Position numbers and translations under genes: made by a program
Assembly (NCBI RefSeq): GCF_900104185.1
Contig: NZ_FNIZ01000021.1
Coordinates: forward strand, 1-64,000
Length of the DNA: 64,000 nt
Direction of reading: 5' to 3'
Source of the DNA: Halobacillus aidingensis
GTDB lineage: Bacteria > Bacillota > Bacilli > Bacillales > Halobacillaceae
In this document: positions 35,978 through 45,730 of the stretch, one piece after another
Position numbering within the stretch: the stretch's first letter is position 1
Layout of the letters: the number at the start of each line of letters is the position of its first letter
Notes under the pieces: generated by a model
Seen by the model: the letters and a program-made list of their open reading frames with translations, nothing else
The model's database searches: none
Told to the model about the DNA's origin: nothing

Positions 35978-36051
35978 AGAGCGGGAGAGCATCATAAATG
36001 GTGCAAAAATGATAAAATATAAACAGAATGAGAAAGAAAGGAGCGGTCGGT

Positions 36052-39000
36052 ATGGGGCTGCGTTTTTTGCTCGGTCGTTCAGGAGCAGGAAAAAGTACAC
36101 GTTGCTTAAATGAAATAGAAGCAAAGTTAAAAGAAGACCCACGAGGACCAGCGATTATTTATATCGTGCCGGACCAGATGACTTTCCAACAGGAATACGG
36201 CCTTCTGAAAAGAGAGGGAGTAGAAGGATCGATTCGTGCCCAAGTCTTCAGTTTTTCAAGGCTGGCCTGGAGAGTGCTTCAGGAAACCGGAGGGGGGACG
36301 AAGAAGTTCATCACGTCTACAGGGGTTCAGATGATGCTGCGTAAAATCGTGGAGGAACGAACGTCTGATTGGCGTGTTTTTCAAAAAGCGGTTGAGAAAC
36401 AGGGGTTCATTGAACAGCTGGAGGGGATGATCACAGAGTTCAAGCGTTACCGCATTACACCCGAGGACCTTCAAGCACAGATGGACGCGCTTGATCAGTT
36501 CGTTCACACCACGAGTCAGGAACAGGGTTTGAGAGACAAGCTGGATGATATGACATACATTTATGATCGTCTTGTTGATGCGTTGAAAGATCAATACATA
36601 GATAGTGAGGATCAGCTCCAGCTTCTTGCCAGCAAAATTCCTGAGGCTTCTTTTTTAGAAGGAGCAGAAGTGTACATTGACGGGTTTCACAGCTTCACGC
36701 CTCAGGAGTATCAAGTCATTGAAACCCTGTTGAGAAAGGTGAAGAAGGTTCATATCACGTTGACGACAGAAGAACCGGCAGGAGAAGAGAATCCTGAGCT
36801 GGATCTGTTTCATGAAACGAAACAAACGTACCTTGATCTGAAAAAGGTGGCTGAGGAAGCAGGTGTCCGTTTGGAAGATACGGAGGTGCTCGACCATACG
36901 TCGGGCCGGATGAAAGACCAACCCGCATTTCTTCATTTGGAAAAGTACTATGATGTACGACCAGCGGACCCGTTTGAAGGAGAAGTGCCGATTCAGATTG
37001 CAGAAGCGGTACACCCTCGTGCAGAAGTTGAAGGGGTCGCGCAGGAAATTCTTCATCTTGTTCGTGATGAAGGCTACCGTTATAAGGATATGGCCATTCT
37101 GATGCGTGAGCCGGACGTCTATCATAGTCTGATTGAAACGCTCTTTGATGATTACAATATTCCTGTATTTATCGATGAAAAAAGGACGATGCTCAACCAT
37201 CCGATGATTGAACTCGTCCGATCTGGACTCGATGTCGTAGAAGGGAATTTCCGTTATGATGCTGTTTTTCGACTGTTAAAAACCGGTTTTATTCCAGCGA
37301 CAGACCGCAAGTATCCATTGAATGAAGATGCGATTGACGAACTGGAAAATTACGTGCTTGAGTACGGCATACGGGCGCGCAGTCAATGGTTTTCAAATGA
37401 GCCCTGGGTTTATCAGCGTTTTCGTGGATTTGAACAGTCCGCACAGACGGATGAAGAAAAAGCGAAACAAGCGCGGATCAATGCGTACCGTGAACAAGTG
37501 TGCCAAGCGCTCAAGCCATTTGATGAGGAGTTAAGAACAGCCAAGACGATTGAAGAGCGTGCACGAGTCATTTACTCATGGTTGGAAGGTTTGCGTGTTC
37601 CGGATCAGCTCGAGTCGTGGCGTACGTTTTATGATGAAAAAGGAGACATCGAGCGCGGGCGGGAACAGGCGCAAGTATGGGATGATTTCCTGCAACTGCT
37701 CGATGAAATGGTGGAAATGGCCGGCGACGAAAAAATGTCACTCCAAGTTTTTCGCAGTACGATTGACAGTGGCTTGGAATCATTGACGTTCGCCCACGTT
37801 CCGCCAAGCATGGACCATGTCATCGTCGGAAGTGTTGACCGTTCAAGAATGACGGGCATCAAAGCGTCCTTTCTTCTAGGTGTCACCGATGGGATGTGGC
37901 CGATGAAGCCGCCAAGTGATGGCATGATTTCTGAACAGGAGCGTTCCTTGCTTGCGGAGCACGGCATTCAACTTGCGGATGGCAGCAATCGCCAGCTGCT
38001 GGATGATCGTTTTTATGTGTACTTGGCTCTTACAATGCCCGCCGATAAATTGTGGATCAGCTATCCGCTCAGTAATGAGGAAGGAAAGTCTAAGGTTCCG
38101 GCGACGCTCATCCAACGGATCGAGGAATTGTTCCCGAATACGAGGGAGCATGTGCTTTTGCAGGATCCTGATGATTTGTACGATGCGGAGCGGTTCATTA
38201 CGAATCCGCAAAAGACACGGTCGGCACTCACCTCGCAGTTTGCCCGGTATTTGAAAGGTTATTTGATGCAGCCGGTCTGGTGGGAATTGCTGAACTGGTA
38301 TATCGAGCACGAGTCTTCCCATGGATTGACGAACCGTGTATTGCAGAGTCTTTTTTACAAAAATAAACCGGTGCCTCTTTCCAAAGAAACGACAGGGCAG
38401 TTGTTCGATAAGCAGGTGAAAACGAGTGTTTCACGACTGGAAACGTATCACCGCTGTTCGTATCAGTATTTCGCCCAGCACAGCCTGGGGCTTGAGGAAC
38501 GAAGGACTTACAAGTTGGATGCCCCTGACATTGGCCAGCTTTTCCACGAAGCGCTTAAGCAGATTACGGAATGGGTTCAGGCTGAAGGACGTGACTTTTC
38601 TCAACTGGGACGTCAGGAAACCAACCTCTATGCAGAAAAAGCGACCAATGAACTGGCACCAATATTACAAAATCAAATCTTGAAAAGTTCGAACCGCTAT
38701 CAATATATCCAGAAGAAACTGCAGCAGGTCATTGCACGAGCAACGTTTGTCCTTAGTGAGCAGGCAAGGAGTAGTCAGTTTTCTCCTGTCGGTCTGGAAC
38801 TAGGCTTCGGGACCGGGGGAGATGCGAAACTTCCACCATTGTCTTTCGACTTGCCGAATGGGTATGAACTCATGCTTCGCGGGCGTATCGACCGTGTAGA
38901 TAAAGCTCTTTCAGAAGAAGATCTATTTTTAAGAATCATTGATTACAAATCAAGTAGCAAGGGCTTGAGTCTCGTTGATGTCTTCTACGGTTTGGCGCTA

Positions 39001-39552
39001 CAGATGCTCGCTTATTTAGATGTTGTGCTGACGAACGCTGAGCATTGGCTCGGAAAGAATGCGTCCCCTGGAGGCGTGCTTTATTTCCATGTGCACAACC
39101 CGATGATTACAGGAAAACAGCTTCTTAAAGATGAGCAGATTGAAGAAGAGATTTTCAAGAAGTTCAAAATGCAGGGCCTGCTTTTAGAAAATGAACGTGT
39201 CGTTCAGATGATGGATACTGGGCTTGATAAAGGATACAGCCAAATCGTGCCGGCCGCTTTGAAAGCGAAGGGTGGATTTTATAAGAGTTCAAAAACAGCG
39301 GATGAAGAGCGTTTTGAACAATTGAAACAGTACATCCGCGGGTTGATGACAGAAGCGGGGACGAGAATTACGGATGGGGCGGTCGATCTTGACCCGTTTC
39401 AGAAAAAACAGCAGGTCGCCTGCGAGTTTTGTTCATACCGGTCCGTCTGTCAGTTTGACCCGACACTGGAAGAACACAACTATCGGAAACTCCAGGACAT
39501 GAAGGATGAAGATGTCCTGGAGAGACTGACGAAAGGGAAGGAGGATGCGTAA
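36052..39552 (+). CDS. addB: ATP-dependent helicase/nuclease subunit AddB
   Basis: A 1166-residue subunit of the AddAB complex, which resects double-strand breaks and recognises Chi. An N-terminal Walker A motif, GRSGAGKST, is at residues 8-16. The C-terminal RecB-type nuclease domain includes LRIIDYKSSSKGLSLVDVFYG. The iron-sulfur cluster cysteines are seen as one in YHRCSYQYFA (about C802) and three in CEFCSYRSVCQFD near the end, the spacing known for Bacillus subtilis AddB, whose length is also the same. The start at 36052 has AAAGGAG eight bases upstream. Its TAA shares one base with the addA ATG. Confidence 0.95.
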   Translation: MGLRFLLGRSGAGKSTRCLNEIEAKLKEDPRGPAIIYIVPDQMTFQQEYGLLKREGVEGSIRAQVFSFSRLAWRVLQETGGGTKKFITSTGVQMMLRKIVEERTSDWRVFQKAVEKQGFIEQLEGMITEFKRYRITPEDLQAQMDALDQFVHTTSQEQGLRDKLDDMTYIYDRLVDALKDQYIDSEDQLQLLASKIPEASFLEGAEVYIDGFHSFTPQEYQVIETLLRKVKKVHITLTTEEPAGEENPELDLFHETKQTYLDLKKVAEEAGVRLEDTEVLDHTSGRMKDQPAFLHLEKYYDVRPADPFEGEVPIQIAEAVHPRAEVEGVAQEILHLVRDEGYRYKDMAILMREPDVYHSLIETLFDDYNIPVFIDEKRTMLNHPMIELVRSGLDVVEGNFRYDAVFRLLKTGFIPATDRKYPLNEDAIDELENYVLEYGIRARSQWFSNEPWVYQRFRGFEQSAQTDEEKAKQARINAYREQVCQALKPFDEELRTAKTIEERARVIYSWLEGLRVPDQLESWRTFYDEKGDIERGREQAQVWDDFLQLLDEMVEMAGDEKMSLQVFRSTIDSGLESLTFAHVPPSMDHVIVGSVDRSRMTGIKASFLLGVTDGMWPMKPPSDGMISEQERSLLAEHGIQLADGSNRQLLDDRFYVYLALTMPADKLWISYPLSNEEGKSKVPATLIQRIEELFPNTREHVLLQDPDDLYDAERFITNPQKTRSALTSQFARYLKGYLMQPVWWELLNWYIEHESSHGLTNRVLQSLFYKNKPVPLSKETTGQLFDKQVKTSVSRLETYHRCSYQYFAQHSLGLEERRTYKLDAPDIGQLFHEALKQITEWVQAEGRDFSQLGRQETNLYAEKATNELAPILQNQILKSSNRYQYIQKKLQQVIARATFVLSEQARSSQFSPVGLELGFGTGGDAKLPPLSFDLPNGYELMLRGRIDRVDKALSEEDLFLRIIDYKSSSKGLSLVDVFYGLALQMLAYLDVVLTNAEHWLGKNASPGGVLYFHVHNPMITGKQLLKDEQIEEEIFKKFKMQGLLLENERVVQMMDTGLDKGYSQIVPAALKAKGGFYKSSKTADEERFEQLKQYIRGLMTEAGTRITDGAVDLDPFQKKQQVACEFCSYRSVCQFDPTLEEHNYRKLQDMKDEDVLERLTKGKEDA

Positions 39553-42500
39553 TGGTCAGTTGGACAAAAGAACAGGAGAGGGCGATTTATTCGCATGGAT
39601 CGAACATCCTCGTAGCTGCGGCTGCGGGTTCAGGGAAGACAGCGGTTCTTGTAGAGCGGATTATTCAAAAACTCCTTCATAAAGATGACCCTGTCGATAT
39701 TGACTCTCTGCTTGTGGTGACGTTCACAAATGCCGCGGCACAAGAAATGAGAAACCGTGTAGGACAGGCATTGGCGAAGGCTTTAGAAGAAAATCCAGGT
39801 TCCCATCATTTGAAAAAACAGCTATCCTTGCTGCAAAACGCTTCCATCTCCACGCTCCACTCGTTCTGTATGGAAGTGGTGCGTCGCTATGCCTACTTGC
39901 TTGATCTAGACCCTGGCTTCCGGATTGCGGATACGGTTGAATCGGATTTGATTCAGCAGGAGGTGCTTGAAGAGCTGTTTGAGGACTGGTACGGAAAAGA
40001 AGGCGAAGAGCAGCAACGCTTTTTTGATGTGGTTGAACGGTTTTCAAGCGACCGGAGTGACTTGGATGTAGAGAAACTGGTGCTCGACTTGTACACGTTC
40101 GCTACACAAAACCCTTGGCCGGATGCCTGGATTGATCAAATGGTAGAGATGTACAATGTGACCCATGTCGAAAGTGAGACGGACCTGCCATGGCTCAACC
40201 TGCTGAAACAAGAGGTGAAAAGTCAGCTGAAGGCAATGGAAACAGAAGCACAGCAAGTGTTGGAACTCACACGAGAACCGGACGGCCCCTACGCTTATGC
40301 GGAAACAGCAGAATCGGACCTTGAGCTGATTCAACAGGCCAAAGGGGCGATTGCTTACTCATGGTCGGAAATGCAGAGATTTATGGCTGATCAGAAATTT
40401 GCCACGTTATCCCGCAAGAAGATGGATTGTGATGCAGATAAAAAAGAACAGGCCAAAAAAATTCGCGACCGTTATAAGAAACGTTGGAATGAGGTCCGTG
40501 ATGAATGGTTCTCTCGTTCGCTCGAAAGCTACTTGAAAGATATGCAGGACCTGCATCCCGTCATGGAACAGCTCGCCGTCATCGTGAAAGACTTTAAGGA
40601 GCGGTACGAGCAGCTGAAGAAAGAAAAAGCGATCGTTGACTTCTCTGACTTGGAGCACTATTGCCTGCACATTTTACTCGATGAAACAGCGACTCCTGTG
40701 GACCTTGTGCCTTCCCCTGTGGCGGAAAGTTTTCAGAAGCAGTTTTCAGAGGTGTTGATCGATGAATATCAAGATACGAACCTCGTACAGGAAACGTTAC
40801 TTCGTCTCTTAACGGAAGGAAAAGATGCAGGACACCTATTTATGGTCGGAGATGTGAAGCAGAGCATCTACCGGTTCCGACATGCAGAACCTTCCTTGTT
40901 TTTAAACAAGTACAAACTTTATGGAAATGAAGAAAATGATGGAGAGCGGATTGATCTTGCCCGTAACTTCCGGAGCCGAAAACAGGTGCTCGATGCGACG
41001 AACTATATCTTCCGCCAAGTGCTTGATGAAGAAGTTGGGGAGATGGAGTATGAAAAGGATGCGGAGCTCATTTACAGCAACAAAATTTATGATGAACTAA
41101 CGGCTGATGATGCCGACGCGGAGCTTTTCCTTATCGACCGGGAGTCACAGGAAAGCGACAGCGACGAGGATGAGGCTTATAAAGATTTGGAAAAAGCCCA
41201 GCTCGAAGCCCGCGCCTATGGAAAAATGATTCGCAAATGGCTCGGATATGAAGGGGGAGAACCACTCCAAGTCGTGGATAAAGAAACCGGAACGAAGCGT
41301 CCATTACAATATAGGGACATCGTCATCCTGATGCGTTCGATGACGTGGGCATCGACCATCGTGGACGAACTGAAGCAGCAAGGCATTCCGATTTATGCAG
41401 AGCTCTCGACGGGATATTTCGAAGCTATTGAAATTAAAGTGATGCTCAGTCTACTCAAAGTGATCGATAACCCGATGCAGGATATCCCGCTCGCATCTGT
41501 ACTCAAATCGCCGATCGTTGGTCTTGATGAAGATGAGCTTGCACAAATTCGTCTCGCGAAGAAGCGGGCAACCTATTATGAAGCCATGCAGGCTTATGCA
41601 GCGAAGGATAATTTAGGGCGGAAAGTGGACGAGTTCCTTGGATTGTTGAAAAGCTTTCGGGAACGGGCGCGTCAAGGGGCTTTGTCTGAACTCATTTGGG
41701 ATATTTTCCGTGAAACGGGCTACTACGACTTTGTCGGTGGAATGCCGGGAGGGCGTCAGCGTCAAGCGAACTTGAGAGCTTTGTACGACCGTGCGCGCTC
41801 TTATGAAGCCACCTCTTTCCGTGGGTTGTTCCGCTTCCTTCGTTTTATTGAGCGGATGGAAGAAAGAGGGGATGACCTCGGAGCGGCCCGTGCTCTTGGT
41901 GAGCAGGAAGATGTTGTCCGGATCATGACGATTCACAAGAGTAAGGGGCTTGAGTTCCCTGTCGTCATTCTTGGAGCTATGGACAAGCAGTTCAATATGA
42001 TGGACTTGAAGAACCGATACTTACTGCATAAAGATTATGGATTCGGTTCCCGTTACATCAATCCGGAAAAAAGGATCATGTACCCGACGCTTGCCTATCA
42101 CGCATTGAAAGAAGCCAAACGCCGTGAGCTCTTAGCGGAGGAAATGAGAGTGTTGTATGTAGCTTTGACAAGAGCGAAGGAGAAACTCGTCATGGTGGGC
42201 AATGTCGCCTCTTTTGAGAAGAAACAGGAGAAGTGGCAGAACTTTGCAGATGCCCGTGACTGGGTGCTTCCGCCTCACGACCGCCTGGAGGCAAAGTCTT
42301 ACCTCGATTGGGTCGGCCCCGCGTTAATTCGTCACCAGAACACGATCGACCTTCGTGGTGATGTGGAAGTGATGACGGCTGAGGAAATTCACTATGACGA
42401 ATCTCAGTGGCGGGTGCACATTGCTCACGGAAGTGAATTTAGTATCCTTGATGAAGTGAAAGAAAAGCGGGATGAACAGTTGCAGCAGGCGGTTGAGGAA

Positions 42501-43271
42501 TGGAAACCGGTCGAGGTCCCTGAAGCAGTGGATGAAGCGTATGTGAAGCGCCTCGACTTTGTTTACCCACATGAAAAGGCGGCCCATACCCGCGCCAAGC
42601 AGACCGTTACCGAAATTAAACGGCAACGTGAGACGAAAGACGAATACTCAAGCGACCAGCTGCTCGTTCCTTACCGTGCGCCCATCGTCAAGCGCCCTCG
42701 TTTTATGCAGGAGGAAAAACAACTGACTGCAGCGGAACGCGGAACTGCGATGCACACCGTCATGCAACACTTGCCCTTTACAAAAAAATGGACGAGAGAC
42801 GAAGTGGAAGAGTACGTGGAGCACTTGGTTCTAAAAGAAGTGCTCCGGCGCGAAGAAGCGGATGTGATCGATTCTCAAGCCGTCGCGGACTTCTTCGAAA
42901 CCGGTATAGGGAAGTATGTATTGCAAACAGATCAGATTGAACGCGAAGTTCCATTCAGTCTGACTTTGCCCGCCGATGAAGTTTATGCGGACTGGGAAGA
43001 ATCGACAGAGGAGCAAGTCTTCATTCAGGGTGTCATTGACGCTATGATTCCATATGAAGACGGCTGGATGATTCTAGATTATAAATCCGATGCGATACCT
43101 GAAGGTACAGAGGATGCAGCATCAAAGTTGGCGGATAGGTACCGCACGCAATTAAGCTTGTACCAAACCGCACTTGAAAAGATTTGGAAGCAGCCTGTTC
43201 GCAAGAGTTGTTTATATTTCTTCGAGGGATCCATCATGGTGGAGGTCGATACACATGGGAGAAACCTGTGA
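39552..43271 (+). CDS. addA: ATP-dependent helicase/nuclease subunit AddA
   Basis: A 1239-residue UvrD-type helicase with C-terminal nuclease. Walker A is AAGSGKTAVLVERI (residues 25-38); further helicase motifs are VVTFTNAAAQEMRNRVG, the Walker B-like EVLIDEYQDTN, GDVKQSIYRFRHAEPSLF, MTIHKSKGLEFPVV and VLYVALTRAKEKL. The nuclease motif WMILDYKSDAIPEG is near residue 1170. It works with AddB in recombination repair. The start overlaps the addB stop by one base, so translation is coupled, and its own end overlaps yisB by 17 bases. Confidence 0.96.
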   Translation: MVSWTKEQERAIYSHGSNILVAAAAGSGKTAVLVERIIQKLLHKDDPVDIDSLLVVTFTNAAAQEMRNRVGQALAKALEENPGSHHLKKQLSLLQNASISTLHSFCMEVVRRYAYLLDLDPGFRIADTVESDLIQQEVLEELFEDWYGKEGEEQQRFFDVVERFSSDRSDLDVEKLVLDLYTFATQNPWPDAWIDQMVEMYNVTHVESETDLPWLNLLKQEVKSQLKAMETEAQQVLELTREPDGPYAYAETAESDLELIQQAKGAIAYSWSEMQRFMADQKFATLSRKKMDCDADKKEQAKKIRDRYKKRWNEVRDEWFSRSLESYLKDMQDLHPVMEQLAVIVKDFKERYEQLKKEKAIVDFSDLEHYCLHILLDETATPVDLVPSPVAESFQKQFSEVLIDEYQDTNLVQETLLRLLTEGKDAGHLFMVGDVKQSIYRFRHAEPSLFLNKYKLYGNEENDGERIDLARNFRSRKQVLDATNYIFRQVLDEEVGEMEYEKDAELIYSNKIYDELTADDADAELFLIDRESQESDSDEDEAYKDLEKAQLEARAYGKMIRKWLGYEGGEPLQVVDKETGTKRPLQYRDIVILMRSMTWASTIVDELKQQGIPIYAELSTGYFEAIEIKVMLSLLKVIDNPMQDIPLASVLKSPIVGLDEDELAQIRLAKKRATYYEAMQAYAAKDNLGRKVDEFLGLLKSFRERARQGALSELIWDIFRETGYYDFVGGMPGGRQRQANLRALYDRARSYEATSFRGLFRFLRFIERMEERGDDLGAARALGEQEDVVRIMTIHKSKGLEFPVVILGAMDKQFNMMDLKNRYLLHKDYGFGSRYINPEKRIMYPTLAYHALKEAKRRELLAEEMRVLYVALTRAKEKLVMVGNVASFEKKQEKWQNFADARDWVLPPHDRLEAKSYLDWVGPALIRHQNTIDLRGDVEVMTAEEIHYDESQWRVHIAHGSEFSILDEVKEKRDEQLQQAVEEWKPVEVPEAVDEAYVKRLDFVYPHEKAAHTRAKQTVTEIKRQRETKDEYSSDQLLVPYRAPIVKRPRFMQEEKQLTAAERGTAMHTVMQHLPFTKKWTRDEVEEYVEHLVLKEVLRREEADVIDSQAVADFFETGIGKYVLQTDQIEREVPFSLTLPADEVYADWEESTEEQVFIQGVIDAMIPYEDGWMILDYKSDAIPEGTEDAASKLADRYRTQLSLYQTALEKIWKQPVRKSCLYFFEGSIMVEVDTHGRNL

Positions 43272-43542
43272 TCTATGCGCCCGTTCTCCGGTCAAAACGA
43301 CAGAACATCACTTGATTCCGAAACAATTCGGAGGTGTGGAGGGTCCCACAGCGATGCTGTGCAGTGCCTGTCACCGTCAGATTCACGCATTATTCACAAA
43401 CGAAGAACTGGCAGCCTTTTACCATAGTGTAGAACGTTTAAAAGATCATCCGGATATGCAGAAGTATTTACGCTGGGTGAAGAAACAGGATCCAGAGAAG
43501 AAAATATCGACAAGAAAATCGAATCGAAGAAAAAGAAAATGA
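43255..43542 (+). CDS. yisB: HNH endonuclease-like protein YisB
   Basis: A protein of 95 residues. CDLCARSPVKTTEHHLIPKQFGG followed by LCSACHRQIHALF is a compact HNH nuclease fold with a CxxC...CxxC zinc site and the metal-binding His-His. The C-terminus is very basic (KSNRRKRK). The start at 43255 follows GGAGGTCG and lies inside addA, so it is translated with it. In Bacillus subtilis yisB follows addBA-sbcD-sbcC and precedes gerPF; here sbcDC is missing between addA and yisB. Confidence 0.85.
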   Translation: MGETCDLCARSPVKTTEHHLIPKQFGGVEGPTAMLCSACHRQIHALFTNEELAAFYHSVERLKDHPDMQKYLRWVKKQDPEKKISTRKSNRRKRK

Positions 43543-43574
43543 AGAAACCGGACACGTGTCCGGTTTCTTTTTTT
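43542..43574 (+). terminator. Terminator of addBA-yisB
   Basis: GAAACCGGACAC / GTGTCCGGTTTC perfect 12-bp stem followed by TTTTTTT. Confidence 0.92.
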
Positions 43575-43612
43575 GATAAGGGTGAGGAGCTGCCTATTTT
43601 CCTAACCCGATC

Positions 43613-43660
43613 GTGGAAAGTGACTTATCGCCGAGGAAAAGTGACTTAACCCAAAACGGT
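43613..43660. repeat. Short 21-base tandem repeat, about two units
   Basis: GGAAAGTGACTTA (43615) recurs as GGAAAAGTGACTTA (43635); the shared GTGACTTA recurs with a 21-base period (43620 and 43641). A degenerate third unit may follow. It lies between the yisB terminator and gerPF. Confidence 0.6.
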
Positions 43661-43710
43661 CAATTAAAGAGCAAAATAGCGCCCTGACGATCCAGTGCGC
43701 TTCAGTACCT

Positions 43711-43929
43711 CTAAGCATTCGCAGTAAGATTTTGATCTGCAACGTCAGGATCAAACGGGTTCGTAGAGCTGAGTCCATTGTTTGTAATAATCCAGTTTCC
43801 AGTGTTCAGTGCTCCTGATCCGGCATTCGTTTTAGAGGTAGCTTTCGGTGACAGGTAGAAGGAGTCTCCGAAGTTAACGACACCACCCCCTACACTGTTA
43901 ATACTGATGGGTCCGACAATAGCCGGCAT
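43711..43929 (-). CDS. gerPF: Spore germination protein GerPF
   Basis: A 72-residue protein: PAIVGPISINSVGGGVVNFG, then SFYLSPKATSKTNAGSGALNTG. These match GerPF, a small inner-coat protein needed for germinants to pass the spore coat. It is related to GerPA, with which it shares N-terminal and SFNTGD-like motifs. AAGGAGG precedes the ATG at 43929. It is the last gene of the gerPABCDEF operon, 63 bases after gerPE. Confidence 0.93.
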   Translation of the reverse strand: MPAIVGPISINSVGGGVVNFGDSFYLSPKATSKTNAGSGALNTGNWIITNNGLSSTNPFDPDVADQNLTANA

Positions 43930-43992
43930 CGCAATCGCCTCCTTTTTGGTGCGATTCAAGCATTATATTTACAACGTATGCAAGTTGGGCAT

Positions 43993-44361
43993 TTATTGTT
44001 CTTCATCTTGGAGGTCGCGGAAGTGCTTCGTATAGTTGAGGGCATCGACATGGTCCACCCCACCTACTTGAAAAGTCCCCGCTGTCGATACACCGAGGAC
44101 TCGTACTTGGTCAATCTGGATGGGACGGTGGTGATAATGGAATGACTCCACTTGGACAGGAGGAAGGGGAGGTGAGCTTTTCATAGAGAAAATAGAGTAG
44201 TCGTCAAAGTCATAAACATCAGACTCTACGCCACCTTCTTTTTGTACCGCTAAGATTCTTGAAAAAGGGGCGGCGCGGTGAACGTCTCCAATTTCCATTA
44301 CGGAGCCGATCGCCAAAGACTGGGTTTCAATTTCATCCACATAAACCATCCGTTTAATCAT
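43993..44361 (-). CDS. gerPE: Spore germination protein GerPE
   Basis: A 122-residue protein of the gerP operon. VYVDEIETQSLAIGSVMEIGDV near the N-terminus and FSRILAVQKEGG are GerPE-like. I chose ATG 44361, which overlaps the gerPD stop by eight bases, giving translational coupling; an upstream ATG at 44385 in the same frame would overlap more. The ribosome site is weak, consistent with coupling. It belongs to the spore coat permeability proteins. Confidence 0.88.
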   Translation of the reverse strand: MIKRMVYVDEIETQSLAIGSVMEIGDVHRAAPFSRILAVQKEGGVESDVYDFDDYSIFSMKSSPPLPPVQVESFHYHHRPIQIDQVRVLGVSTAGTFQVGGVDHVDALNYTKHFRDLQDEEQ

Positions 44362-44581
44362 TTTTATTATTTTTTCTTCCGACATTTTGCTCAATGCTGA
44401 CATTGCCTTCTTCTACAACCGGCCCCTGCGTCCTTACGATCAATGATTCTGGAGGCGTATCAAAAAAAGACTGTAAGCGAACGGTCTTGTTGTCACCAAT
44501 TAAGAATAAAGAAGAACCTGAAACGCCTGTCACACGGATATTTCCGACATGCAGGCCGTAGTTGTGAACGATATGGTTCAT
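44354..44581 (-). CDS. gerPD: Spore germination protein GerPD
   Basis: A 75-residue protein. VGNIRVTGVSGSSLFLIGDNKTVRLQSFFDTPPESLIV is nearly the whole of the known, shorter GerPD; the extra C-terminal tail (about residues 52-75, polar) makes it longer than the Bacillus subtilis protein. It starts with an ATG overlapping the gerPC stop and overlaps gerPE. It is part of the coat germinant-permeability operon. Confidence 0.92.
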   Translation of the reverse strand: MNHIVHNYGLHVGNIRVTGVSGSSLFLIGDNKTVRLQSFFDTPPESLIVRTQGPVVEEGNVSIEQNVGRKNNKND

Positions 44582-45138
44582 GCCTCACCATCTCCTTCAA
44601 AAGTTTCAAAATACTGGGCAATGGAGTGTTGAATTTCCGTTTGAATTTGATGGAACAGGGTTTCTGGCGGCGCCTCTGGATTCTCATTTCGATAAAACTC
44701 AAGTCGTTGAGGCAGTTGTTTTCGGATATCTGCGATCATGCGCTCTTTATGTTTATCACTAACCTCAATGTCATGATCTCGGACGTATTGGTTCATCCAC
44801 CCAGGAACATCGGATGTCATATACTCCTGCAGAAAATGTAATGCCTGATCATCGGTTTGAGGAATTTGTTTATTTTGATTTTGATTGTTGTAAAGGTCAC
44901 CGATATCGGACATCTCGGATCCGTTCGGAGTAAGACCAATCTGCAGGGTTCCTTCGAGCGTCTCGATTTTCAGTTGATCAAATTTGTATTCAATTTTCTC
45001 AATAACCGTCCTCGGTGGGTGTTCGACCGATTGAAGCTCCTCGATTTTCTTTTGCATTTGATTGATCATTTTCTGCTGTTGTTCCATTTGATTCATCATT
45101 TGCTGGATCCATGACTGCCAGGATTGATATTGGTTCAA
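44578..45138 (-). CDS. gerPC: Spore germination protein GerPC
   Basis: A 186-residue protein with an N-terminal coiled coil (QSWIQQMMNQMEQQQKMINQMQKKIEELQS) and a globular part (EKIEYKFDQLKIETLEGTLQIGLTPNG and onward). This is the architecture of GerPC, the largest member of the gerP operon. It uses a TTG start at 45138, preceded by AGGGGGTGAG. It ends overlapping the start of gerPD by four bases. Confidence 0.92.
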   Translation of the reverse strand: MNQYQSWQSWIQQMMNQMEQQQKMINQMQKKIEELQSVEHPPRTVIEKIEYKFDQLKIETLEGTLQIGLTPNGSEMSDIGDLYNNQNQNKQIPQTDDQALHFLQEYMTSDVPGWMNQYVRDHDIEVSDKHKERMIADIRKQLPQRLEFYRNENPEAPPETLFHQIQTEIQHSIAQYFETFEGDGEA

Positions 45139-45182
45139 GTCCGCTCACCCCCTATCCTATCTTTATGAAAAAAGGGGGACAT

Positions 45183-45410
45183 CTATGTTATGGAAAGTGG
45201 AACAAGCGTGCCAGCTCCAGGTTCTGGTATGAGAATTTCTCCATCCTGTGGCTGGGCTTCCGGTGCAGGCTCGACGTACCCCCCTGAGTTATAGAGATCA
45301 GCTTTTGCCTGGATGACTCCTGAACTTCCGATTTGGACGACAGAGGAATTTGCAACCGTACCGATTCTTAGGAAATGGATGTAGATCGATTGATGAACGG
45401 TGAGATTCAT
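45183..45410 (-). CDS. gerPB: Spore germination protein GerPB
   Basis: A 75-residue protein: LTVHQSIYIHFLRIGTVANSSVVQIGSSGVIQAKADLYN followed by GGYVEPAPEAQ. This is nearly textbook GerPB, with the proline-rich C-terminus. It lies 11 bases from gerPA and 44 from gerPC on the minus strand. Its role is in spore-coat permeability to germinants. Confidence 0.95.
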   Translation of the reverse strand: MNLTVHQSIYIHFLRIGTVANSSVVQIGSSGVIQAKADLYNSGGYVEPAPEAQPQDGEILIPEPGAGTLVPLSIT

Positions 45411-45421
45411 AGAAAAACCTC

Positions 45422-45643
45422 CTACGCATTATTGGCAATCGGCTGATCAATAACTTCCGAATCGTTGATAAACGTATCCGCTCGATTCAGTCTGATCCGA
45501 ATGCCGTCACCAGTATTAAAAGACCCGCCTCCAGCAAAGGTCTTTGCAGAAGCATAGGGAGCCATATTGTACACATCACCGATATTGAAGATGCTCGAAG
45601 ACGAGAGAGAAATCACTTTAACGGCTCCGACTTTTGCTGGCAT
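45422..45643 (-). CDS. gerPA: Spore germination protein GerPA
   Basis: A 73-residue protein, first in the operon: PAKVGAVKVISLSSSSIFNIGDVYNMAPYASAKTFAGGGSFNTGD. It is a paralog of GerPF, sharing the N-terminus and the SFNTGD motif. AAAGGAG precedes the ATG. The upstream minus-strand region has CATAAACTG, close to the SigK -10 consensus CATANNNTA, as expected for a late mother-cell operon, but I see no sure -35 element. Confidence 0.95.
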   Translation of the reverse strand: MPAKVGAVKVISLSSSSIFNIGDVYNMAPYASAKTFAGGGSFNTGDGIRIRLNRADTFINDSEVIDQPIANNA

Positions 45644-45730
45644 AACGAAAAACTCCTTTCTACAGTTTATGAAACTTCATTGTCTAAATGACGTAAGAAA
45701 AGTAAAATAACTATCATAGGGGGAATACAT

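Noticed and set aside
36256-43016. Long opposite-strand frames within addB and addA
   Set aside because: They are codon shadows of clearly identified genes and have no family motifs or start signals.
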